From Apostichopus japonicus (lineage: Eukaryota > Echinodermata > Holothuroidea > Aspidochirotida > Stichopodidae), in contig NC_092578.1 in the NCBI RefSeq assembly GCF_037975245.1, positions 5,683,001 through 5,747,000 on the forward strand: a DNA stretch of 64,000 nt, read 5' to 3'. The notes under the pieces are model-generated. The model ran no database searches, had not been told where the DNA came from, and saw only the letters and a list, made by a program, of their open reading frames with translations. The position numbers and the translations under genes were made by a program. Shown here in pieces: positions 50,310 to 60,600 of the stretch (its first letter is position 1; every line of letters begins with the position of its first letter).

Positions 50310-52727
50310 TGTGGCTCAAACTAAGTTTATTGCTGTCTAACATAATGTTGTTATTGCTGTTTTACCATGTTGCTGTTCAAACTCACGTTGATGTTTAAAC
50401 TTACGTTGTTGTCTAAACTTTCGTTGCTATGTAAAGTTCCGCTGTTGTCTAAACTTACATTGTAGTCATCGGCGCTGTTCAACAATTGATCTCACGAAAT
50501 TCAACAAACATCACCAGCGCACGAGAATGCCTTATACTTACTGCTGTTACTGGCTATTGCCATAGTGGTATTAGCAGACTACACTATAAGTATATAGATA
50601 TTTCTCCATGTACTACAGCCACTTGCTTTTTACTACTTTGGTAAACAGTACTGTATTTAAACTGATTTAATAGACGCGTTACATGATGTGTGCATATACC
50701 GTGAATGTCGGAAATCAAGTTAAACGAGTGTCTGTTACCAGCATAAAAATACTGCACTTTTAACTGATTTAATAGAACCATTACATGATGTGTGCATACG
50801 CTGTGGATGTCGGAAATCAAGTAAAACGAGTGTCTGGACAAAATACTAGCATAAAAATACTGTATTTTAAACTAATTTAATACAACCATTAAATGATGTG
50901 TGCATACGCTGTGAATATCAGAAATCTAGTAAAACAAGTTACTGTAACATTACTAGAGAAAAAAGTTTTCTTCCCGATCGAACACCAATTGCGTTTACTA
51001 TATGACCTCCTTTTACTAGTGTAGTTGTAAAGATGCGGTCGGATCACTGCATGTAATTTGTGAATGCTCTACACAATTATATACGGCAGATGCCTTCCAG
51101 TGCCCTAGCTTCGCTGTCTTACAGGGGCGTCCCGCTCCGCCCCTCAATTCGCCCGCCTTGTCCCTCTTTCAACCGCCCTTGTACTTCCCTCTTCGCCAAC
51201 TCCGTAGTAGCTCCATGCTTTGACCTTCCAGCGATTTCACCAACGACCAACGCTTCTAATATCTCCGTACCTGCAATGTGCATATCTCGCTAAATTCCAC
51301 GTAGTTGTACATTAGGCCTGTTCGAACTTCGGAGTTTCAAATGCGGCCTATGCGCAATGATCTTGAATGATCTTATCTCCGTACCTACAACACATAGGCC
51401 TAGTAGCTTGCCAAGATTTGTTTCTTGCATAACATGTTAGCGGTCCTCTTGGTCTTAAAGTTCGTAAGAAAGCTAAGCGAGGTTTGTGTTTGTTCCATTT
51501 ATCCCACAATTACTTTCGCAAATCGAAACTCCGAACTGGCCTCGTTTACGAATGAACTTACTTGGCTGGTTTAGTAAACTAGTTCAGTGAGTGAATTGCC
51601 TATGTACTTTAATTGTGCCCTTCGTATTGCTCACGAAGCGCAGACTACATCCAACCATAGAGCAACTGATCCAACATTTACCCTGGATGCTTTGCAGTAT
51701 TTGCAAACAACCAGCTCCACTAAAATTTGTAGTATGTAAATAACGTTTTTTAGCAATGTCGATTAAATATCTCAAACTCAAGAACTACTTTTGACGATGT
51801 GTGAAATACAGCAGTTTATACACACGAACGTTGCACCAAAAATCATGACTGAAGCACGTGGTCAAACGGACCGCCTAAATTTACGCAAGTTTGCAACGAA
51901 GAAATTACTGTGGTATTAATGCAGATTTTATATTAGCAATTCTCAATAAGGAGAGAACAAACATATATACTCTTAGATGAAAAGTCCTTTCCAATATCAG
52001 AGATATTGGCTTCCAACAAAATTCGTATATTGTCTCAACTCATAACATTTTGTTTAAAAACAATGATTCCACTATTACGTTAACAATATCGTTAACAACG
52101 TCCTGAGTTCTATCAACTATCACGTAAATATCACATTGCTAACAATATCTACATGGTTGTTGCTACAAATCGGGACGTTGTTAACGATATTCAAATTAAG
52201 AAGTTCACGAATTTTTCCCTTTTCGCGTTCCATAGTTAAACCATCATATTTTGGGTTCATTGAGCACTGAAGATGCAAGAATGTTTGCAGACAATGGGTA
52301 AGGGACTATTAGCCAATGAAATCGCAGGAGATTTGGAAAACCTTCATTGGCTATATTTAGCATAAATATCTCTGTAATAGAAATGTTGTTAGCTCTGCAA
52401 CAGAAGCTGCTTGCGGTTGATTGTTATGATTTTTTTTTAAAGAAAGAATGATTTTCGTTCACAAAGTGTTTTGCTACTACAACGGAACATTAGCAACGAG
52501 AGTGTAGACATTAACGTGAGTTTATACATCAACCATAAGTTTAGATTGCAACGAAGGTTTAGACATCAACGTAAGGTTAGACAACAACAAAAGTTTAGTC
52601 GTCAACGTGTCTTTAGAAATCAACGAACAACAGCAACATGGTAAAATAGCAGCAACAACTTTAGTTAAGACAGCAACAACAAACTCGGTTTAAACAACAA
52701 AATAATTTGCTCTTTTCGCGTTCCATA
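50310..52727. mobile_element. Inverted-repeat transposon, unit C copy
   Basis: Both reiterated arms are present: left about 50310-50480 with GTTGTTGTCTAAAC-type units, right about 52495-52727 ending GCTCTTTTCGCGTTCCATA. Contains three or four tandem copies of the roughly 90-bp GAATGTCGGAAATCAAGT unit (50690-50950). The outermost left end is degraded. No transposase is recognisable. Confidence 0.75.
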
Positions 52728-52729
52728 TG

Positions 52730-53110
52730 CTTTAGCCTATAGGAATGCACTGTCAAGACCATTGAGACCATCGATATAGATTGAATTCTAGAAGCATAGG
52801 TATTAGGTACTGCCCAGTATAATATTACAATACGATAGGTATGGTAGAATAAGTGTGTTGTAAAGCAAAAAGAAGAATAGGTAGCACTTAACGAAGGCTA
52901 TTTACAATTCCTACACCATTTGACATTTTATTGGAGATATACTGAATGCGATCCTTGCAAGAGGGATATTTGTCGATATAAAACCCAAGGAACTTACAAT
53001 TTGAACCAGATTGTGGCAGCTTAAAGCTATATGTGTGAATATTGATGCCAAATGTAATCATTTTACATATTCATCCAGGTCGCCCAGATCCTTAATTATT
53101 CTGTCCTATT
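52730..53110 (-). mobile_element. LINE reverse-transcriptase fragment (unit C)
   Basis: Minus-strand reading gives NCKFLGFYIDKYPSCKDRIQ and YISNKMSNGV, the counterpart of the unit B fragment at 43190-43600. Non-functional. Confidence 0.6.
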
Positions 53111-53874
53111 CAAAATGTGCAAAAGCTTTATAGTGAAGAACATTAAATCTGATATACCTCCCCAATGTGGTAAAACTGTTATCAGCTCTTTTTTTGGGGG
53201 GGGGTGACGGCGTTGGGGGGTCGTCTACAAGTATGTTTAATATAATCTTATATCTATGTATAACTTTGACAAAGAACGTGTTTCACGGTTACAAAACTAA
53301 TCGAAGTAGATGATTGCAACATGCACCCTTATGTAGCAGAGAAAAGTGAAAATATCCTGAGATATCATTTTGCTCAATACAGCCATACATGCACGGATTA
53401 CTCCGTATTGATAGTAACTATTAAACGGAACCATATAATGCGATATCCACAACAGTACGCTATAGGCTAGGCTAGTTTTATACCTCTTGCATGTATAAAA
53501 CACTTGAACTTTACATACTGTAAACCTTTCCGATACAAATACACGTAAATTCCTTTAGTATTGACAAACAACCCAGATCAACAGGTCAGACTTGTATATG
53601 TGTGTCGTAAACCACGCATATATCGTAGTGCCTGTTTCAACAGCGTGGCGAACAATATTGTCATAAAGTGCACGCATTTATTATTCATAATTGTTGCAAC
53701 TCGCGTATTACCATACTATATTAGACTGTGTTCAGAAATGTATAACGAAATATTCCCCACAGCTGGAAACGTCTACAATATATATATAATGTTATATCAC
53801 ATTAAAAAAATCACTCACAATATCCAATGAGCATGATCAGCCAATAATTAATCATATATAGGTATTGAACTAAC

Positions 53875-53986
53875 CTGAATCAGTTTTCGGGAAATTAATA
53901 CCTTTTGGAAGATATTTGGAAACACTCCCTCTTACAAGTTCTTGGTTGACACAAAAGTGAAGAGCGCCAATTATGCCCACTTGCAT
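53875..53986 (-). CDS. Conserved exon-like ORF, unit C
   Basis: Third copy of the 37-codon frame (MQV..., ALHFCVNQELV, KGINFPKTDSG), again ending at GTTAGT. More substitutions than A versus B, yet still open. Function unknown. Confidence 0.4.
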
Positions 53987-54633
53987 ATTTTTGTGATTGT
54001 TCCGTATGCTTTGGTTGATATATATACGGTGGCGCGCTGGGCTATTTAGAACAAAGCTGGATATTATAGAGATATAAAGCTCTATGGAAAACATTATGTA
54101 ACAATCTGCAATGTTTTTCCGTCGTTTCCAGCAAAGAGAAAAAATCTTCATTTCCAAACAACATTTTGTTTCATGCGTCACTTTGTGTAAATGAAGTCTC
54201 GTTTCTTCAACTTTCGTCTGTCGTATAACATCTCTTTTTTCATGATTTCCTCGGCTTGTATGATGTCACACGGTCACTCTTACTCTTTAGTTATAATAGA
54301 GATTTGTCTAATTTGACCATTGCCCTCTGACCTTAGACCTCAATTATTCACATGGGTGCACCGGTTTTGCACACGGGTTTCTTTAATCTTTGCAACATGT
54401 TGCATTCACAGTTTCATCAGTTATTCAGTTCGTATATAAATACATTATTTCAAATGGGTGATAGCATTACTTCTCATCCAATAACACGATGGGGAAGAAT
54501 ATGCAACCTTGAAAATATACAAGCCTAAAAATGTTGGTTTCGGCCACGATCCATCGGTCATTACCAAAGATCTTTGAGAGAGATATTTGAAAATCTGATA
54601 TAGGCCTTTCGTCATGTAATGGTATGGAACATA

Positions 54634-55252
54634 TTTAATTTACTCTGTTAGCTACTTTATGCAGCTACCATGGAGATAATCCACATATATATATATAATC
54701 CCTGCGACGTGTTTAACTCAAGGTTCTCTTGCTCGAATATAAAGAACAAGTTTAAAACTTTGTATGAAGAAATTTAACCCTTCTAGGATAACAGTAGCGT
54801 GTGCAAAGCGGAGACTTGGTGGTGGGGTATGATCACCACCTCCATCGCTTCTCGGCCTTTTGGCTAAGATCATGTGTAGTATCTGTTCCCTTTCGAGGGG
54901 AATGGTGATGCACACCTGACGATGATCACACAGTCACAGTCCCGATGCAAGGGCACTGGGGTTAGAAGCGGATCAGTCGTTCAGTAGTTTGGTTTTCGTG
55001 CCCAGGTTCTTTCCTGGGCGAAATTTTCTTAAAAAGTATGACCACCACCTCCAATCGTCAGTTGGGGGATATGGTTCGGTTGGTGGATTTTGCATTCAAC
55101 CTCACACAAGGTATTAATTAGTATATCTTCCGTATCACAAAATGTATTTATTAATATATCTTTCATTTAGGGCTTCTTATTTAGACCTACTGTATTGTCT
55201 AAAATTCTAAATATACATAAGAATGCACCATTTGACGTCTAAATTAAGAAAT
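54634..55252. repeat. Start of a fourth duplication unit, truncated
   Basis: Repeats the unit start block (CTCTGTTAGCTACTTTATGC, AAGGTTCTCTTGCTCGAATA, ATTCAACCTCACACAAGGT). It ends at AGAATGCACCATTTGACGTC, which matches unit A (about 23688-23710) rather than B or C. No sulfotransferase follows. Confidence 0.75.
54844..55036 (+). mobile_element. U2 snRNA-headed retro-insertion with 16-bp duplication
   Basis: The first 45 bases (54844-54888) match the conserved 5' end of U2 snRNA, including CTTCTCGGCCTTTTGGCTAA and the branch-site recognition segment GTGTAGTATCTGTTC. One change from the usual sequence is noted (ATCATG for ATCAAG). From 54889 it leaves U2 and continues with unrelated sequence containing a hairpin, TGCCCAGGTTCTTTCCTGGGCG, and ends AAAAAG. 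It interrupts the unit start block and is flanked by TATGATCACCACCTCC (54828-54843) and TATGACCACCACCTCC (55037-55052). This marks retrotransposition, either of a U2-headed SINE or of a one-off chimeric RNA. It is not a complete U2 gene. Confidence 0.85.
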
Positions 55253-55958
55253 AGATACTCCGAAGGAGAACCCCGCCAACACCTCTGTATGGGAGACGGC
55301 TTCATTGACAACTGAGCCATGTCCCTCCCTTATAAAATCCTTGATACGCCTCTGACCCTCCCTTAAAGGTTCAGGTCCCCTCTTCACTCAGTTGACGGTT
55401 GAGAAGACCGCCTTCTTCAAACGCTTCACTGCAGAAGCAATCAATGTGGTGCTGTCAAGTTAACTTATCATCAATGTAAACACCTAAGAATTTGGCAACA
55501 TGAAAACATTTGATATAGCTGATGTAGATAATAATCCTCTTGCAGCTTGGTTGACAAGTTACGAGTATAGACTGTTAACTAAAACTAAACTAAAGCTTAA
55601 ATTTTGGCGTAATAGTGGTGTAGAACGTCTTTCGTTCAATGTTTAATGGTAATATGACCGGAAAACGTTTCATAGCTTGTGCATTGATCGTTAATTTACG
55701 CTCACTGCTCGTTCTATGAAATAATTACGTCATGGACGTAAAAATAAAAAAAATACCATAATACCGTAAACTAACATCCAACATTGGTCGTAGAGTTACA
55801 GTTTAATACACTTTTAATTGCTTATCGTTAATTAAGAATAAGCTGTCTTTAACGGTGGGTATATAGTGACGTGATGACCATTATTTAACCCTTTAATGAA
55901 TGTGCAATTACTCTTTTCAACCGTTTTGTATCAATTAGCATACATCGGACACTGTTCA
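55253..55958. other. Intergenic with a LINE fragment
   Basis: On the minus strand at about 55385-55545, HVAKFLGVYIDDKLT and a following HHIDCFCSEAF resemble the post-YADD region of a LINE reverse transcriptase, with a stop between them. The rest is AT-rich with no gene seen. Confidence 0.5.
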
Positions 55959-56182
55959 TTAAAGGCATTGAAGACTCGCCCCAAACCGCGTGCGGCCATC
56001 TGAAAAAAAGTAACTTTCTGTTGCTTGCAAGTGACGTTTTATTCGTGTCAGTGTACATAGCAGCGATGGACATTTCATGTCTAGATAAATGATAACAAGG
56101 TATCACGTTTCATTATTGTCTGCATTTTGTAGCGACAAGAAGAAAACTTACGCCGATTGTGGCGAGTCTTCAATGCCTTTAA
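55959..56182. mobile_element. MITE with TTAA target and 22-bp inverted repeats
   Basis: Starts TTAAAGGCATTGAAGACTCG and ends CGAGTCTTCAATGCCTTTAA. The TTAA on both ends suggests a piggyBac- or Kolobok-type target. 224 bp, no ORF. A truncated relative is at 7165-7345. Confidence 0.8.
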
Positions 56183-56927
56183 TAATAAATATCGAACTAT
56201 CTTCGTTGACAAGCTTTTAAGGTGGGAACTTTGATACAAGTTTGTCAGTTCCCTGGTTGAATTATAATGAGTGCGAATTATTTCTATATAGCATTAATGT
56301 ATAAAGTTCTGCATACACCGTTCAATGTTTAGCATAATAAATATCCTGACTATATGTACTGACTATATACAGTTTGAATCTGGTGATAGTGATCATCCGG
56401 CAAGCAGCCTTTGGACATTGACCTGGATTGTAAGCGTATTATCGTCGGAATGAACTGGATAATATCCGTCACTGGCTGACTGGGAGAAAAAAAAACATAT
56501 TGTTGTATAAGTAAATAATAAGCATTTTGCAATAACCAATAAGGTGGATTCCATTACGTCACTTTCTTAATAGAGCCCCAAAGGATAGCATATGACTAAT
56601 GATGACTCAATGAACTATGATATATGATTGCTGACGCAATTTGAAATGCCGCATGGTTATAAAATGTTATATTACATTTACACAGCAGGAAATTAATAGA
56701 AAATAAACTTGTCGAGGAATAAAAATGGTGACCCGAAGATTCTTTTATCGTCCTCTTGATTGGTGATTTTAGTTCATAAGTTGATATAGTGTAGCATATG
56801 GTGGTATATATATATACTTGGAGGTGGTTGTAACGCTTTGTAAACGGTTTTGTGTAGGACACACTGTGTCACTTGTTGTTTCCAGGCTTAATAGGCGAAG
56901 CTGTTTCGAGAAACAAGCAAATTAAAG
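56183..56927. other. Upstream region of the NERD-helicase gene
   Basis: AT-rich, no gene seen. A TATATATATA run lies at 56806-56815, about 115 bp before the predicted start codon. I see no convincing TATA box or initiator to assign as a promoter. Confidence 0.4.
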
Positions 56928-57212
56928 ATGGACGGTGAAGACTATGGGGGCAAAGATCTTACTTCAATCTTCAAAGGTAAGAAGATGTAACGATTGATAT
57001 AGCCAAGTATAGGCCTATGTAGTGATCTATAGAGAAACTTTGACATAGGCTACATATATTCACTGCGATAAACGCTACCTATTATTGCATGGTAAGCTCG
57101 GATGATATTTGTTCTGTCATCTAACTTCATCCATTATCTTAACAAAACAGATGATGGTTTACATATAATCGGAATGTTCAATTAAACAATTGTAAGTAGT
57201 ACTATAGTGTAG

Positions 57213-57285
<73 letters not shown>

Positions 57286-57586
57286 TATATATATATATAT
57301 ATATGAGAAAGTATGACTACGAATAGTACTGTACAAAGTCAATGTGCAACGGGAAATCACTTTCATATTCCTATAAAAGTAAGCCTAGTTGTATGTTTCG
57401 TGTAGCTCTATATAGTTTCCGGTAAAGTAATGTTGTTAAGTATAGTTATTTTAGTTAATATTGGCTATTACCATTTGTGGCTCGTACGAATTCGTTTTTT
57501 TAAAATACGCTAGTAATGTGTCCGGCATGCATGATTGCTTTTGATTGAAACTCATTTGGTTTAGTTCCATTTTAGGTTATTTTTGT

Positions 57587-57623
<37 letters not shown>

Positions 57624-60600
57624 TCTGTTCCAATGGCGGTGGAGGGGAGCAGTCATTCTGTACACTGTCACAATGATATTGTCCTCAAATTGATACTATT
57701 TGAACTTATGGTTGCTGTGAATCCTTTCAGATCAAGTCATACCTAAATCAGATTGATTTGAAATTAAGAATGCCCATGTATTACACGGTACATTATCCCG
57801 TTTCCGTTTTGCACATCAGGTCGCTGTGCTGACATTACCAACATATACATTCCTAAATGTCGGTTTTCGAGGAACGATAATGCAGCAAGTGAAGGGGTTT
57901 GTGGTTCTGCTGAAAAGCCTACGAGAGGCGATGATCGTAGGGTTAGTACCAGCAAAGACGAAACCCGTAATAATCGAAACAGCAAAACAAAGAAATCAAA
58001 AGAAATCGACGTGGACCAGTACAAAGTTGAATTGCTGGAAACATATTTTCAATACTACAGTAACTTGTGGTCAACATCCCAAAGAGAAGTGAGTTTTTTC
58101 ATTTAATATTTGAAGAATGCTATGTCCATGGGTAAGTCGGCTTCCCAGTCCAGACAATAATTATGTGACTAAATATGATTCTATAACTGTTAATAAGAAA
58201 AAGCCAAACATGGTCTTCCAACTTTATATGTACAGTGAGTACACGTGTATTACCCTTTAATACCGTATTGTCCTTTGAAAAGCAATTTGCACTTTGGCCA
58301 GTCTAAAATGTTTTGATGTCGCAATATTCTCTGAAATGGGCAAAACAGTTACCAAATGTTGTTTATAATATCTGCATGCATAATTTTGTAAGAGCTTAGC
58401 CTGGGCAGTTCAATTTCTGTTGGCAGAAATGTCAATAAGCGTTAATACCTAAAGGTTGGAGTCGTATATATTCCTGCTTAGTTGTACGGTTGTCCATATA
58501 TAGGCCTACGGCCAGGGCGGACTGAGTCTTAAAATCGGCCCGGGCATATTTCACCTAGACCGGCCCATTATTCATTGATATGTTACTTACATAGATTGCC
58601 GTCCTGTGGGGGTGTAAGGAGAGGGGTGTCCCCCTCCCCATTGAGATTTTGTTGAAGTTAAGGAATGACTAGATGCAAAATGGTGCTATATTTCTCAATT
58701 GTGTAGGTTACAAAATCATTTAAAAAAAGGCCCAATATAATTTTCCAGAATCAACACTTGATTAAACTGAGAAAAGTTTAAAACGTAAACAAAACTAGAC
58801 AAAAATATATGTTTAAAACTGGATTTTTCTTCAAGCGTTTTGTGACAATATGCTTGAAAAAAGGGGGAAAGGGTATATAGTCCCCTACACACACTGTTGT
58901 CGCCCTATTCAATTAGTGTGGGGATCTATTTCGCGAAATCGGTCAACCGGGGAAAAATACTCAAAGTCGTCGACTATTACATTCGTTTAATTTGATAAAC
59001 AAATACCCTACTGTATGTGGGTCATTTTTATTCATACATAATCTCTCAGGACTTAGCTATTAATCTAATCTAATCTAATCTAATAAGATTTTACAATTTT
59101 TTACTTCGTTTTCTGGAGGACGAGGTGCAGATTAATAAAATTTGTATTCTCTGCTAATGTTATGTATATATCAGAATGCATTGGTCACCGTACTTGTATA
59201 TATTGTCGTAAAAATATATGCACGGACGGGTTGCCAATAGCACGTTCTTTTGTTACGAATTAACAGACTAACTAACGTGGTGATTTCATGAGCTGATTCC
59301 CACAGTTAAGAATTAATTTCTACACAGCCCGTCTGTATTCTATTAACTGCTGTGAACATGGACTGTAATTTTTACCAGGCTCCCCATCCCACCGGCCCAA
59401 TTGCCCGTGTGGCCAGTCCGCCACTACCTACGGCTGTCCATGAGTTTTCAACTTTCTTTTTCAATTAACACAAACAAAGGATGAAGAATCCGGGGACTCT
59501 GCAGATGACTCGGGAGAAGACGCTTCACTCGGCTCTGACTTTCCAACTATGAGAGATGTTAGTAAGTAGACCTGTGTTGTTTTCGGAATTGTTTATGTTA
59601 AGTTGCGTTCATCATGATAGCCTGTATTTAAATTGTAAATACTTCTTTTTAGTAGTAACGTGAGTCGGATATTCAGCATCGGTAGTTGTGTCAATAAAGT
59701 ATAGTACATTAATTTAACAGAGGCTTCTATAGCTGGGCTGGGGACATAATGTGTCAATGTATTTAAGTTGTACCGACAAAATTGCTTATGTGAATAATAT
59801 GCTCGTTTAAATATCGCTTCTAAAGTACCACAAATTATCATTTACAAATTCCACAGAACAAAAACAAAGGGATTTCAACAAAGCGGTAAAAAGGGAAGTA
59901 AATGAGGTAAGTGTTAAAGTATCAAAGAAGCTATATCTTATGATTGTCTACACAAAGGTTTGTTAATCTCGTTTCTGTCTCCTTTCTAAGAAGAAATTAA
60001 ACGGGCAAGTTTTCAGCACAGGAAGGTTTTAAATGAATAACAATAACTATAGAACATATTCGCCAGGATCTTAAAAGCTGATTATGTGTAAATATTTCTT
60101 AATGATATAAATAGACATTATAGGTAATTTCAAATCATTGTTGTAATCATTAACCTTCGAGTAGGATAAACTAGATGAAGTTCCTCTATTTTCGTAAAAT
60201 AAATGGTGTTTATATGGGTTATTATTATCGCATTCATTCTTATTTTTTTACCGTTGCACCTACACAGGATGTCCTATGTATGTTAACAGTAATAACGACA
60301 CAAACTTGTTCAAAATATAAACCTGGCCGAAAATGTTTTTCCACAGAATACCTGTATCTTTTACGACACAGTTGAGATATACGGTGATAAGCTTCCAGAG
60401 TTGAAAAGCGGTACGGATGAAAGTGATTATAGCAAACCTAATTTTATAGTGAAAGTTCAACTAGGTCCCAAAAAAGTTCCCCGAATAATGCTATGGTCTG
60501 AGGCGACACAGGGTTACCTAAATAAATTTTATCCGTATGACGGAGTATTTCGGATTCCAGCAGGCTTTGTAGGTGTGGACACACCAACGAAGAAAAATGT

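Larger units (their letters stand above)
45066..54633. repeat. Segmental duplication unit C
   Basis: Third full unit, with the start block, the TAGTCGGT-type array insertion (45455-45722), MITEs shared with B, sulfotransferase C (47154-49206), an inverted-repeat element copy (50310-52727), a reverse-transcriptase fragment and the exon-like ORF (53875-53986). Confidence 0.85.

Noticed and set aside
54844-54888. Functional U2 snRNA gene
   Set aside because: Only the first 45 bases match; the Sm site and the 3' stem-loops are absent, and target-site duplications show an insertion.
60401-60403. Start of the NERD-helicase protein at 60401
   Set aside because: That codon is TTG; the frame is open upstream to a CAG acceptor at 60346, and four upstream exons join in phase to an ATG at 56928.
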